A stretch of DNA of 64,000 nt from JASHSH01 sp036490215 (GTDB taxonomy: Bacteria; Pseudomonadota; Alphaproteobacteria; Rhodospirillales; Magnetospirillaceae). This document shows positions 26,910-37,331 of the stretch, piece after piece. The notes beneath the pieces are model-generated. The model had not been told where the DNA came from, did no database searches, and saw only the letters and a list, made by a program, of their open reading frames with translations. The stretch is from the NCBI GenBank assembly GCA_036490215.1, contig DASXEH010000036.1:186001-250000 (forward strand). Reading direction: 5' to 3'. How positions within the stretch are numbered: the first letter of the stretch is position 1; the number at the start of each line of letters is the position of its first letter. Made by a program: the position numbers and the translations under genes.

Positions 26910-27893
26910 CTACTCCTCATACCCTTCCGGATGACGCCGGTGCCATTCCCAGGCACTCGCGATGATCGTCTCAAGATCGCTGCGGCGCGGCTGCCAGCCC
27001 AGCTCTGCGCGAATCTTCGCTGAACTGGCTAGCAACACCGCCGGATCGCCGGGTCGCCGCGGCTGTTCGACGGCCGGAATCGGATGGCCGGTCACGCGCC
27101 GCGCCGTTTCGATCACCTGACGCACGCTGAAGCCAGTGCCGTTGCCGAGGTTGTAGGTCAGCCGTTCGTGGCTCTCTAGCGCTTCGAGCGCGAGTACGTG
27201 AGCGTCGGCGACATCGGCCACATGAATGTAGTCGCGCAGGCAGGTGCCGTCTTGCGTCGGATGATCGGTGCCGTAGATGGCGATCTGTGCGCGCTTCCCC
27301 AATGCGACTTGCAAGGTGATCGGGATCAGATGCGACTCGGGCCGATGGTCTTCGCCGAAATCAGGCCTCATCGCGCCGGCCACATTGAAATAGCGCAGGC
27401 AGGCATAGCGCAGCCCGTGGGCGCGGCCGATCCAGTCGAGCATGCGCTCGACGATCAGCTTCGATTCGCCATAGGGGTTTGTGGGGTGCAGCGGCATGTC
27501 TTCTTCGACGGGCTTGTCGGACGCATTCCCGTAGACCGCCGCCGTCGACGCGAAGACGATGCGCTTCACATCGTGACGCAGCATCGTTTCGAGCAAGGTC
27601 AGAGTCGCTGCTGCGTTGTTGCGGAAATAGCGCTCGGGCATGCCCATCGACTCCCCGGCTTCGATCGAAGCAGCGCAATGGATCACAGCATCGAAGCGAT
27701 GAGCCCTGAAAACGGAGTCCAGGGCCGCGGCATCGCCGACATCGCCCAAGATCAGGGGAACATCCGGCGGAACGGCTTGGCGGTGGCCATGGCTGAGATC
27801 GTCATAGGCTACAGCCGAATGCCCGGCTTGGTGAAGCGTCAGCGCCACGGCGCTGCCGATATAGCCGGCACCGCCGGTGATCAAAACCTTCAT
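26910..27893 (-). CDS. galE: UDP-glucose 4-epimerase
   Basis: A 327-aa extended-SDR enzyme that interconverts UDP-glucose and UDP-galactose. NAD motif GGAGYIGSAVALTLHQAGH lies at residues 7-25. HCAASIEAGESM, the catalytic FASTAAVYGN (Thr/Ser) and NPYGESKLIVE (Tyr/Lys) follow, then LRYFNVAGA. The ATG at 27893 starts at the Rossmann fold; 29 upstream codons are unsupported. It diverges from the glycogen operon across 277 bp, consistent with a role in sugar nucleotide supply. Confidence 0.93.
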   Translation of the reverse strand: MKVLITGGAGYIGSAVALTLHQAGHSAVAYDDLSHGHRQAVPPDVPLILGDVGDAAALDSVFRAHRFDAVIHCAASIEAGESMGMPERYFRNNAAATLTLLETMLRHDVKRIVFASTAAVYGNASDKPVEEDMPLHPTNPYGESKLIVERMLDWIGRAHGLRYACLRYFNVAGAMRPDFGEDHRPESHLIPITLQVALGKRAQIAIYGTDHPTQDGTCLRDYIHVADVADAHVLALEALESHERLTYNLGNGTGFSVRQVIETARRVTGHPIPAVEQPRRPGDPAVLLASSAKIRAELGWQPRRSDLETIIASAWEWHRRHPEGYEE

Positions 27894-28170
27894 TTCCCTA
27901 CTCACATCCTTATCGTCGAGCCCGTTTGGCCCCAAATGCCGACCCAACCAACTCGGCCTAATTGCCCCTCGGGCTTGCAACCCGCCCTAATCATGGACGA
28001 ACGGGGCTGGTCCCAGCCAAATACTGCGGATTAGTGACCGTTTTCCCCTTAATTTCAACGCTCCGCTCCTTGACTGCGACGGCATTCGGTCCGACTCTTA
28101 CCGGGTCGGCCTCTAGCACATAGCGAATCCCGTAATCGCGGTAGCGCGGCTTGAAACGAGGGTAGCGAAA

Positions 28171-30678
28171 ATGGACACGGTCAATCCTACGGCGGCACCA
28201 GAAGCATCGACCGGCGGCGACCCGGGGGCCCAAGACCGCAAGGGGCGCAACTCGGTTGCTTCCCTCAAGGACTCAATCCTCAACACGCTGACCTATTCGG
28301 TCGGCAAAGACCCGATCGCCGCGACCGACCGTGACTGGTTTTTTGCCGTAGCACTCACCGTGCGCGACCGCGTCACCACCAAATGGATGGAATCGACCCG
28401 CGCGGCCTATGCCTATAACCGCAAGCGCGTCTATTACCTCTCGCTCGAATTCCTGGTCGGCCGCGTGCTGTTCGACGCCCTCAACAATCTCGGCCTGACC
28501 GACAGCGTCCGCGCGGCCGTGCGCGAGTTGGGCGGCGATCTCGATCAACTGCGCGATCTCGAACCCGATGCGGCGCTGGGCAATGGCGGCCTCGGCCGTC
28601 TCGCCGCCTGCTATATGGAAAGCATGGCGACACTAGGCCTGGCCTCGCATGGCTATGGCATCCGCTACGACCACGGCCTGTTCCGCCAGGAAATCAAGGA
28701 CGGCTGGCAGCTCGAATATCCCGAGGAATGGCTGCAATTCGGCAACCCCTGGGAATTCCCCCGCCCCGAGGTCGATTATACGATCGGCTTCGGCGGTCAT
28801 GTCGAACAGTCCACCGACGCCGATGGCGAGGTCCACATGACCTGGCATCCGGGCGACACGGTCGAGGCGGTCGCCTATGACACGCCGGTCGTCGGCTGGC
28901 GCGGCCGGCATGTGAACACGCTGCGTCTCTGGTCGGCGCGGTCGCATAATCCGCTGCGTCTCGATGCATTCAACGCTGGCGATTATATCGGCGCCCTGTC
29001 TGATCGCGTGCGCGCTGAATCGATTTCGAAAGTGCTTTATCCCAGCGACGCAACGGCCGTCGGCCATGAGCTGCGCCTGCGGCAAGAGTATTTCTTCGTC
29101 TCGGCCTCGCTGCAGGATCTGATCCGCCGCCATATCAAGCAGCACGAAGACATCAAGACGCTGCACGAGTTCGTTGCGATCCAGCTCAATGATACGCACC
29201 CGGCGATTGGTGTCGCCGAGTTGATGCGCATCCTGGTCGATCTCTATCATGTGGAATGGAAAGAGGCCTGGAAGATCACGCAGGCCACCTTCTCCTTCAC
29301 CAATCACACGCTGTTACCCGAAGCGCTGGAAACCTGGCCGGTACCGTTGCTCGAACGGCTGCTGCCACGGCACATGCAGATCATCTATCTGCTCAATGCC
29401 TTCCACCTCGATCTGCAGCGTGCGGCCGGGCATAACGACGCCGGCTTGCTCTCGTCGATCTCGATCATCGACGAAAACGGCGGCCGGCGCGTGCGCATGG
29501 GCCATCTCGCCTTCCTCGGTTCGCACAAGGTCAACGGCGTCTCGGCGCTGCACACCGATCTGATGCGCAAGACCGTGTTCCACGATCTGCACCTCATCCA
29601 TCCCGATCGCATTGTCAACAAGACCAACGGCATCACCTTCCGCCGCTGGCTGTTCGACGCGAATCCGGGCCTTACGCATCTGCTGGTCGAAGCCGCCGGC
29701 GAAGGGGTGCTCGACAAGGCCGATGCGCTGGAACAGGTCGCGCCGCTGGCCGATGACGAAGCCTTTCGCGACCGCGTGATGTCGGTGAAGCGTGGCAACA
29801 AGAAGGCGCTGGCCAAGCAGATCCAGCATCTGACGGGCGTCAAGGTGAACCCTGACGCGCTGTTCGACGTGCATGTGAAGCGCATCCACGAATACAAGCG
29901 CCAGCTGCTGAACATCCTCGAGACGATCGCCTACTACAACGCGATCCGCTCGCGTTCAGCCGGCAATCCGGTGCCGCGCGTCAAGATTTTCGCCGGCAAG
30001 GCGGCCGCCAGTTATCACAAGGCCAAGCTGATCATCAAACTGATCAATGACGTGGCCAAGGTGATCAACAGCGACCCGACCGTGCACGGGCTGCTCAAGG
30101 TTGTGTTCCTGCCCAATTACAGCGTCAGCCTGGCCGAATCGATCATCCCGGCGGCCGATCTGTCGGAGCAGATTTCGACCGCGGGCATGGAAGCTTCGGG
30201 CACCGGCAACATGAAGTTCGCCCTCAACGGCGCGCTGACTATCGGCACGCTCGACGGCGCCAATGTGGAAATCCGCGAGAAGGTCGGCGATGAGAACATC
30301 TTCATCTTCGGTCTGACCGCAGCCGAGGTGGAAGAGCGCCGCCGCAGGGGCATCGATGCCAACGACACGATCAACGGCTCGCCCGTCCTGAGAGAAGTAC
30401 TGGACGCCATCCACGCCGGCGTCTTCTCGCCCGACGACCCGAGCCGTTATCGCGAGCTGGTCGACGTCCTGCATCATTCGGACTACTTCCTGGTCGCGGC
30501 CGATTTCGACGCTTATTACGCCCGGCAACGGACGGTCGACGCGAAATGGCTCGACACGGCCGCCTGGTCGCGGTCAAGTGTTCTCAACACCGCGAAAGTC
30601 GGTTGGTTTTCATCGGACCGGGCCATTCTCGAATATGCGGACGAAATCTGGAACGTACCGGCTCAATCCCGTGCGTGA
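28171..30678 (+). CDS. glgP: Glycogen phosphorylase
   Basis: An 835-aa GT35 enzyme that releases glucose 1-phosphate from alpha-1,4-glucan. ALGNGGLGRLAACY lies near residue 132. The pyridoxal-phosphate region EASGTGNMKFALNGALTIGT lies near residues 673-692, with the PLP lysine at about 681. It is the first gene of the glycogen operon; glgB starts 6 bp after its stop. A serine/glycine-rich leader of about 30 residues precedes the conserved core. Confidence 0.97.
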   Translation: MDTVNPTAAPEASTGGDPGAQDRKGRNSVASLKDSILNTLTYSVGKDPIAATDRDWFFAVALTVRDRVTTKWMESTRAAYAYNRKRVYYLSLEFLVGRVLFDALNNLGLTDSVRAAVRELGGDLDQLRDLEPDAALGNGGLGRLAACYMESMATLGLASHGYGIRYDHGLFRQEIKDGWQLEYPEEWLQFGNPWEFPRPEVDYTIGFGGHVEQSTDADGEVHMTWHPGDTVEAVAYDTPVVGWRGRHVNTLRLWSARSHNPLRLDAFNAGDYIGALSDRVRAESISKVLYPSDATAVGHELRLRQEYFFVSASLQDLIRRHIKQHEDIKTLHEFVAIQLNDTHPAIGVAELMRILVDLYHVEWKEAWKITQATFSFTNHTLLPEALETWPVPLLERLLPRHMQIIYLLNAFHLDLQRAAGHNDAGLLSSISIIDENGGRRVRMGHLAFLGSHKVNGVSALHTDLMRKTVFHDLHLIHPDRIVNKTNGITFRRWLFDANPGLTHLLVEAAGEGVLDKADALEQVAPLADDEAFRDRVMSVKRGNKKALAKQIQHLTGVKVNPDALFDVHVKRIHEYKRQLLNILETIAYYNAIRSRSAGNPVPRVKIFAGKAAASYHKAKLIIKLINDVAKVINSDPTVHGLLKVVFLPNYSVSLAESIIPAADLSEQISTAGMEASGTGNMKFALNGALTIGTLDGANVEIREKVGDENIFIFGLTAAEVEERRRRGIDANDTINGSPVLREVLDAIHAGVFSPDDPSRYRELVDVLHHSDYFLVAADFDAYYARQRTVDAKWLDTAAWSRSSVLNTAKVGWFSSDRAILEYADEIWNVPAQSRA

Positions 30679-30684
30679 GGCTTG

Positions 30685-32886
30685 ATGGCCCGCGCAAGCT
30701 GGCGAGCCACTGACGAAACGATACGGGCGATCATCGCGGCCCGGCACCCCAATCCATTTTCGGTGCTGGGCCTGCAGCAGGTGGGCAAGGATTTCGTCAT
30801 CCGTGCCTTCCTGCCCTATGCCGAAACCATCGAAGCCAAGAGCCGCGACGGCAAGTTCAGCGTCGCGCTCAAGAAGATCGATCCAGCCGGCTTCTTCGAA
30901 GGCCATGTGGATGGTGCGGTGCAGCGCTTCGCCTATCGGCTGACCGCCGCCAATGCCGGCGGAAGCTGGGAATTCGCCGACCCCTATTCCTTCGGCCCGG
31001 TTCTCGGCCAAACCGACGACTATCTTCTGGTCGAAGGCACGCACCGCTCGCTCTACGAGAAGCTGGGCGCGCATCCGATGGTCCACGGCAACGTTAGCGG
31101 CACCCATTTCGCCGTCTGGGCGCCCCATGCCAAGCGGGTTTCGGTCGTCGGCGATTTCAATCGCTGGGACGGCCGAACCCATCAGATGCGCAAGCGCGTC
31201 GATAGCGGCATCTGGGAAATCTTCGCGCCCGAAGTCGGCGAAGGCATCGCCTACAAATACGAGATCATCGGCCCCAATGACGATCTGCAGCCGCTGAAGG
31301 CCGACCCATTCGGCTTCGGCGCCGAGATGCGGCCCTCCACGGCCTCGATCGTCACCCGCACCGACAACTTCGCCTGGACCGATGCCGCCTATATCGAGGA
31401 ACGCGCCCGCAAAGATCCGCGCCGGACGCCGATGTCGATCTACGAGGTTCATCTCGGCTCGTGGCGTCGCCATTGGGACAATGCATTTCTCAGCTACGAT
31501 GAACTGGCCGAGCAGCTAATCTCCTATGCCGTCGATATGGGCTACACCCATCTCGAACTGCTGCCCGTTTCCGAACATCCGCTCGACGATTCCTGGGGCT
31601 ACCAGCCGATCGGCCTGTTCGCGCCCACACGCCGTTTCGGCGAGCCGGCGGCCTTCGCGCGCTTTGTCGATAAGGCCCATGCCGCAGGGCTCGGCGTGAT
31701 TCTCGACTGGGTGCCGGCCCATTTCCCAGTCGATCAGCACGGGCTGGCCCGGTTCGACGGCGCGCCGCTCTACGAATACGCCGATCCCCGCCGCGGCTTC
31801 CAACCCGACTGGAACACGGCCATCTACGATTTCGGCCGGCCCGAGGTGATGAATTTCCTGTTCGCCAACGCGCTGTTCTGGCTCGACCGCTACCATATCG
31901 ACGGGCTGCGCATCGATGCCGTGGCCTCGATGCTCTATCTCGACTATTCGCGCAAACCCGGTGAATGGATTCCGAACATCGATGGCGGCAACGACAACCG
32001 CGAGGCGGTGGCCTTCCTAAGGCGCGTCAGCGAGTTGGCCTATGGGCTCCATCCCGGCACCGTCACCATCGCCGAAGAGTCCACCTCCTGGGCCGGCGTG
32101 ACCCAGCCCGTCTATGCCAATGGGCTCGGATTCGGCTTCAAATGGAATATGGGCTGGATGCACGACACCCTGGAATACATGGCCAAAGAGCCGGTGCATC
32201 GCCGCTACCACCACAAGCAGATGACCTTCGGCATGATGTATGCCTATTCCGAGAACTTCGTCCTGCCCCTGTCCCATGACGAGGTCGTCCACGGCAAACG
32301 CTCGATCGCCGGCCGCATGCCGGGCGACGAGTGGCAAAGATTTGCCAATTTGCGCGCCTATTTTGCCTTTATGTGGGCATATTCTGGAAAGAAGCTGCTT
32401 TTCATGGGGCAGGACTTCGGCCAGATCCGGGAATGGAACTTCAACCGCGAGTTGGAATGGAACCTGCTCGACTATCAGGTCCATCGCGGCACCCAAAGCC
32501 TGGTTCGCGACCTCAACCGAGCCTATCGCACCCTTCCCGCCCTTCATGCCCGGGATTGCGAGCCCGAAGGGTTCCGCTGGACCATAGCCGACGACGCCGA
32601 TCAGTCGATATTCGCCTGGGTCCGCTACGGCGGGCCGGGCGATGCCCCGGTCGCCGTCATCTGCAATTTCACCCCGGTACCGCGGCGCAACTACCGGATC
32701 GGACTGCCTCAATCGGGCCCCTGGCAGGAGATCATTAATACCGACGCCAAGGATTACGGCGGGTCGGGCGTAGGCAATGGCGGTGGGCTGGTCGCCGAAG
32801 ATCGGCCAGCGCATGGTTTTCCGGCTTCGGCGATGATGACTTTACCGCCTTTGGGTACTATCTATTTGAAGTATGGGAATAATTAA
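30685..32886 (+). CDS. glgB: 1,4-alpha-glucan branching enzyme
   Basis: A 733-aa GH13 enzyme that forms alpha-1,6 branches. N-terminal N1/CBM48 domains occupy about residues 1-230 (HPNPFSVLGLQ; THFAVWAPHAKRVSVVGDFN). The catalytic barrel follows: DSWGYQPIGLFAPTRRFG, the nucleophile in GLRIDAVASMLY at about 411, acid/base in IAEESTSW near 466, and LSHDEVVHGKRS near 530. The ATG at 30685 has GAGG 6 nt upstream; a TTG one codon before is less likely. Confidence 0.97.
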   Translation: MARASWRATDETIRAIIAARHPNPFSVLGLQQVGKDFVIRAFLPYAETIEAKSRDGKFSVALKKIDPAGFFEGHVDGAVQRFAYRLTAANAGGSWEFADPYSFGPVLGQTDDYLLVEGTHRSLYEKLGAHPMVHGNVSGTHFAVWAPHAKRVSVVGDFNRWDGRTHQMRKRVDSGIWEIFAPEVGEGIAYKYEIIGPNDDLQPLKADPFGFGAEMRPSTASIVTRTDNFAWTDAAYIEERARKDPRRTPMSIYEVHLGSWRRHWDNAFLSYDELAEQLISYAVDMGYTHLELLPVSEHPLDDSWGYQPIGLFAPTRRFGEPAAFARFVDKAHAAGLGVILDWVPAHFPVDQHGLARFDGAPLYEYADPRRGFQPDWNTAIYDFGRPEVMNFLFANALFWLDRYHIDGLRIDAVASMLYLDYSRKPGEWIPNIDGGNDNREAVAFLRRVSELAYGLHPGTVTIAEESTSWAGVTQPVYANGLGFGFKWNMGWMHDTLEYMAKEPVHRRYHHKQMTFGMMYAYSENFVLPLSHDEVVHGKRSIAGRMPGDEWQRFANLRAYFAFMWAYSGKKLLFMGQDFGQIREWNFNRELEWNLLDYQVHRGTQSLVRDLNRAYRTLPALHARDCEPEGFRWTIADDADQSIFAWVRYGGPGDAPVAVICNFTPVPRRNYRIGLPQSGPWQEIINTDAKDYGGSGVGNGGGLVAEDRPAHGFPASAMMTLPPLGTIYLKYGNN

Positions 32887-32947
32887 ACCAGCGGCCATTA
32901 GACTGGTTACTTAATAAGCGCCGCTCGAGGGAACGGAGGGAACCAAG

Positions 32948-34216
32948 ATGTCCAACAAGACACCACCCAGTCCGCCTTTTTCGCGACACGCCGTGGCCTA
33001 TGTGCTCGCCGGCGGCCGTGGCAGCCGTCTGCTGGAACTGACCGATCGCCGCGCCAAGCCGGCGGTGTTCTTCGGCGGCAAGTCGCGCATCGTCGACTTC
33101 GCGCTGTCCAACGCGCTCAACTCCGGCATCCGCCGCGTCGCCGTGGCGACCCAGTACAAAGCGCACAGCCTGATCCGGCATCTGCAGAATGGCTGGAACT
33201 TCTTCCGCCACGAGCGCAACGAAAGCTTCGACATCCTGCCGGCCAGCCAACGCATCTCCGAGAACATGTGGTATCTCGGCACGGCCGACGCGGTGTACCA
33301 AAACATCGACATCATGGAGAGCTACGGCGCGCGCTACATGGTCGTGCTGGCCGGCGACCATATCTACAAGATGGACTACGAGAAGATGCTGCAGCAGCAC
33401 GTCGAGCAGGAAGCCGACGTGACCATCGCCTGCATCGAAGTGCCGCGCGAGGACGCCACCGGCTTCGGCGTCATGCATGTGGACGGCCACGACCGCATCA
33501 TCTCGTTCCTCGAAAAGCCGAAAGACCCGCCGGCCATGCCGGGCAAGCCCGATGTATCGCTGGCCAGCATGGGCATCTATGTCTTCGACATGGATTTCCT
33601 GGCCGAAGAGTTGCGGCGCGATGCGGAAGACCGCCATTCCTCGCATGATTTCGGCAAGGACATCATTCCGCACATCGTCAAGAACGGCAAAGCGGTCGCG
33701 CATCATTTCTCCAAGTCCTGCGTGCGTTCGACATCCGAAACCAGTTCGTATTGGCGCGATGTGGGAACCGTCGATGCTTATTGGGCGGCCAATATCGACC
33801 TGACCGAAGTGGTGCCCGAGCTCGATCTCTACGATGTCGATTGGCCGATCTGGACCGATCATCGCGCCACACCGCCGGCCAAGTTCGTGCACGACCTGGA
33901 AGGCCGGCGCGGCATGGCCGTGGCCTCCCTCGTCTCGGGCGGCTGCATCATCTCAGGCGCCACGATTCGCCGCTCGCTGCTGTTCACCGGCGTGCATGCG
34001 CATTCTCATGCATCGGTCGACGGTGGCGTGATCCTGCCCTATGTCGATATCGGCCGCTCGGCACGGCTGAAGCGCGTGGTGGTCGACCGCGGCGTCAAGA
34101 TTCCGGAGCGCATGGTGATCGGCGAAGATCCGGAATTCGACGCCAAACACTTCCGCCGCACCGAGCAAGGAATCGTTCTCGTCACGCAGGCTATGATCGA
34201 CAAGTTGAGCGCATGA
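32948..34216 (+). CDS. glgC: Glucose-1-phosphate adenylyltransferase
   Basis: A 422-aa ADP-glucose pyrophosphorylase, the committed and usually allosterically controlled step of glycogen synthesis. The nucleotidyltransferase start is YVLAGGRGSRLLELTDRRAK near residues 19-38. RYMVVLAGDHIYKMDYEKML and FLEKPKDPPAMPG follow, and the C-terminal left-handed beta-helix contains repeated SGATIRRSLLFTGVHAH-type turns. A strong GGAGGG lies 7 nt before the ATG. The stop overlaps glgA by 4 bp. Confidence 0.97.
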   Translation: MSNKTPPSPPFSRHAVAYVLAGGRGSRLLELTDRRAKPAVFFGGKSRIVDFALSNALNSGIRRVAVATQYKAHSLIRHLQNGWNFFRHERNESFDILPASQRISENMWYLGTADAVYQNIDIMESYGARYMVVLAGDHIYKMDYEKMLQQHVEQEADVTIACIEVPREDATGFGVMHVDGHDRIISFLEKPKDPPAMPGKPDVSLASMGIYVFDMDFLAEELRRDAEDRHSSHDFGKDIIPHIVKNGKAVAHHFSKSCVRSTSETSSYWRDVGTVDAYWAANIDLTEVVPELDLYDVDWPIWTDHRATPPAKFVHDLEGRRGMAVASLVSGGCIISGATIRRSLLFTGVHAHSHASVDGGVILPYVDIGRSARLKRVVVDRGVKIPERMVIGEDPEFDAKHFRRTEQGIVLVTQAMIDKLSA

Positions 34217-35691
34217 CCTCTGCCGCCAAGGCTGATCTCAAGGTTCTGTCGGTCGCCTCGGAAGTTTACCCGCTGATCAAGACCGGCGGCCTGGCCGACG
34301 TGGCCGGCGCCCTGCCCGCTGCCCTCGCGACCGAACGCGTCGCCGTGCGGACGCTTGTTCCCGGCTATCCCCAGGTGATCGCCGCGCTGGAACAGTCGCG
34401 CGTCGTTCATGCCTGGCCGAATCTCTTCGGCGGGCCCGCGCAAATTCTGATGGGCAAGGCCAAGGGCCTCGACGTCTTCATCCTGTCGGCCAAACATCTC
34501 TTCGATCGGCCCGGCAATCCCTATACGAATCCCGCCGGCACCGATTGGCCCGATAACGCCCAGCGCTTCGCCGCTCTGGCACGCGCCGGCGCCGATATCG
34601 GCATGGGCAGCGTTGCCGATTTCAAACCCGATGTGGTTCATGCCCATGATTGGCAGGCGGGCTTGACGGCCGCCTATCTGCGCTACGCCAAAGGCAAAGC
34701 GCCCGGCACCGTTTTCACCGTGCACAACCTTGCGTATCAGGGCCAGTTCCCCGCGACGTTGCTGGCGGCTTTGGGCCTGCCGCCCACGGCCTATGCGATC
34801 GACGGCGTCGAGTATTTCGGCACCATCGGTTATCTGAAGGCCGCGATCCAACTGTCCGATCGCATCACCACTGTGTCACCCAGCTACGCTGCCGAGATGA
34901 TGGGCCCCGAAGCGGGGATGGGCCTCGACGGGTTGCTGCGCGTGCGCGCCAAGGATGTCTTCGGCATTCTCAATGGGATCGATACGGGCGTGTGGAACCC
35001 CGCCGACGATCGCTTCCTCGCCGCACCTTACGACATATCGACGATCAAGGAGCGCGCCAAGAACAAGGCAGCGCTGCAGGAACGGATGGACCTCAAGGTC
35101 GATCCCGACGCCCTGCTCTTCGGCGTCGTCAGCCGCCTCTCCTGGCAAAAGGGTCTCGATCTGTTGGTCGAAGCCCTGCCCGAATTGCTCGGCGCCAACG
35201 GTCAGCTCGCGCTGATCGGCACCGGCGATATACCGCTTCAAAACGCCTATACCTATGCCGCCGAGCAAAACCCCGGCCGGATCGGCTGCGTGCTGGGCTA
35301 TGACGAGGAATTGGCGCATCTGATCCAGGCCGGTGCGGATGTGATCCTGGTGCCGTCGCGCTATGAACCCTGCGGCCTCACCCAGCTTTGCGCGCTGCGC
35401 TATGGCGCCGTGCCGCTGGTGGCACGCGTCGGCGGGTTGGCCGATACCATCATCGACGCCAATGAGATGGCGATCGCCGATGACGTGGCCACCGGCATCC
35501 AGTTCGCGCCGGTCGACGCCAATATGCTGCGCGCCGCCATCCGCCGGACAGCCCGACTTTTTGCCGATAAACCTTCATGGGCGCGCGTCCAAAGCCGTGG
35601 CATGAAAGCTGACGTGTCATGGCGCAACCCGGCCAAGCGCTATGCGAGTCTCTATCGCCAACTGGTCGCCGCGCGGGGAAAAGCACGATGA
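34213..35691 (+). CDS. glgA: Glycogen synthase (ADP-glucose)
   Basis: A 492-aa GT5 glucosyltransferase that extends alpha-1,4-glucan from ADP-glucose. The donor-binding KTGGLADVAGALP begins at residue 23, after VASEVYPLI. HDWQAGL lies near residue 150, and the C-terminal domain carries PSRYEPCGLTQLCALRYGAV near 380. The ATG at 34213 overlaps the glgC stop; the long open frame upstream is a shadow of glgC. The stop overlaps pgm by 4 bp. Confidence 0.97.
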   Translation: MTSAAKADLKVLSVASEVYPLIKTGGLADVAGALPAALATERVAVRTLVPGYPQVIAALEQSRVVHAWPNLFGGPAQILMGKAKGLDVFILSAKHLFDRPGNPYTNPAGTDWPDNAQRFAALARAGADIGMGSVADFKPDVVHAHDWQAGLTAAYLRYAKGKAPGTVFTVHNLAYQGQFPATLLAALGLPPTAYAIDGVEYFGTIGYLKAAIQLSDRITTVSPSYAAEMMGPEAGMGLDGLLRVRAKDVFGILNGIDTGVWNPADDRFLAAPYDISTIKERAKNKAALQERMDLKVDPDALLFGVVSRLSWQKGLDLLVEALPELLGANGQLALIGTGDIPLQNAYTYAAEQNPGRIGCVLGYDEELAHLIQAGADVILVPSRYEPCGLTQLCALRYGAVPLVARVGGLADTIIDANEMAIADDVATGIQFAPVDANMLRAAIRRTARLFADKPSWARVQSRGMKADVSWRNPAKRYASLYRQLVAARGKAR

Positions 35692-37316
35692 TCAAAGAAA
35701 TTGCGACTAAACCATTCGACGGACAGCGGCCCGGCACATCGGGTCTGCGCAAGAAGGTGACGGTGTTCCAGACACCGCACTATGTCGAGAATTTCGTACA
35801 GTCCGCCTTCGACAGTCTCGAAGGCTTCGCCGGCAAGACTCTCGTCCTGGGCGGCGACGGGCGGTTCTTCAACCGCGAGACGGTGCAGACCGTGCTCAAG
35901 ATCGCCTCGGCCAACGGCTTCGGCCGGGTGATGGTCGGGCGCGGCGGTATCCTCTCGACGCCGGGTGTCTCCTGTGAAATCCGTAAACATAAAGCCTATG
36001 GCGGCATCGTGCTCTCGGCCAGCCACAACCCCGGCGGGCCCGATGGCGATTTCGGCATCAAATACAATGTGAGCAATGGCGGCCCGGCACCCGAGAAGGT
36101 GACCGAGGCGATCTATGCTCGCACCCAGTCGATCGACAAGTACCGCATCGTCGATGGGCCCGATGTCGATATCGACAAGCTGGGCACCTCGAAGCTCGGC
36201 GATATGACCGTCGAGATCATCGATCCGGTCACCGACTACGAAGCGCTGATGCAGACGCTGTTCGACTTCGACGCGATCCGCGCGCTCTTCAAGGGTGGCC
36301 TGACGATCAAATTCGACGCGATGAGCGCCGTGACCGGCCCCTACGCGCACAAAATCCTCGAAGGCACACTGGGCGCGGCGCCCGGCAGCGTGATGAACGG
36401 TACGCCATTACCAGATTTTGGTCATCACCATCCCGATCCGAACCTCGTCTACGCGAAACACCTTTATGACCTCGCGATGTCTTCGGCCTCGCCCGATCTC
36501 TGCGCCGCCTCGGATGGCGATGGCGACCGCAACCTGATCATCGGCCGCGGCCTGTTCGTGACGCCGTCGGACAGTCTCGCGGTGCTGGCCGCCAATGCCC
36601 ATCTGTCGCCGGGCTACAAGAAAGGCATCGCCGGGATCGCGCGGTCGATGCCCACCAGCCGCGCCGCCGATCGCGTGGCCGAGCGCAAGGGCATCAAACT
36701 GTACGAAACGCCGACCGGCTGGAAATTCTTCGGCAATCTGCTCGATGCCGGGCTGGCCACCATCTGCGGAGAAGAGAGTTCCGGCACCGGTTCTGATCAT
36801 CTGCGCGAGAAGGATGGGCTGTGGGCGGTGCTGCTCTGGCTCAATGTCCTCGCCGCGCGCAAGCAGAGCGTGGGCGATATCGTCCGCGAGCATTGGGCCA
36901 CCTATGGTCGCAACTACTATTCGCGCCACGACTATGAAGAGGTCGACGCCGATGGCGCCAATACGCTGATCAAGACCCTGCGCGACAAACTGCCGAGCCT
37001 GGCCGGGCAGAAATTCGGCGCGCTGACCATCGAAAGCGGCGACGACTTCTCCTATCACGATCCGGTCGACAATTCGGATACGGCGCATCAGGGCATCCGC
37101 CTGCATTTCGAAGGCGGTGGGCGTATCGTCTATCGCCTGTCGGGTACGGGAACCGCAGGCGCGACGCTGCGTATCTATATCGAACGCTTCGAGGCCGATC
37201 CGAAACACCACAATCTCGAAACGCAGGCCGCGCTCGCCGATCTGATCGCCCTCTCTCGTTCACTGCCCGACATCGCGCACCACACCGGACGCGACGCACC
37301 GACAACCATCACCTAG
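35688..37316 (+). CDS. pgm: Alpha-D-glucose phosphate-specific phosphoglucomutase
   Basis: A 542-aa enzyme that interconverts glucose 1-phosphate and glucose 6-phosphate, linking glycogen to glycolysis. PFDGQRPGTSGLRKKV is the conserved N-terminus. The phosphoserine loop IVLSASHNPGG has Ser at about residue 112. The metal loop ASDGDGDRN lies near 274-282, GEESSGTGSDH near 365, and the phosphate-binding RLSGTGTAGATLR near 485. It is coupled to glgA by an ATGA overlap. Confidence 0.96.
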   Translation: MIKEIATKPFDGQRPGTSGLRKKVTVFQTPHYVENFVQSAFDSLEGFAGKTLVLGGDGRFFNRETVQTVLKIASANGFGRVMVGRGGILSTPGVSCEIRKHKAYGGIVLSASHNPGGPDGDFGIKYNVSNGGPAPEKVTEAIYARTQSIDKYRIVDGPDVDIDKLGTSKLGDMTVEIIDPVTDYEALMQTLFDFDAIRALFKGGLTIKFDAMSAVTGPYAHKILEGTLGAAPGSVMNGTPLPDFGHHHPDPNLVYAKHLYDLAMSSASPDLCAASDGDGDRNLIIGRGLFVTPSDSLAVLAANAHLSPGYKKGIAGIARSMPTSRAADRVAERKGIKLYETPTGWKFFGNLLDAGLATICGEESSGTGSDHLREKDGLWAVLLWLNVLAARKQSVGDIVREHWATYGRNYYSRHDYEEVDADGANTLIKTLRDKLPSLAGQKFGALTIESGDDFSYHDPVDNSDTAHQGIRLHFEGGGRIVYRLSGTGTAGATLRIYIERFEADPKHHNLETQAALADLIALSRSLPDIAHHTGRDAPTTIT

Positions 37317-37331
37317 ACCCGCGGAGGCCAC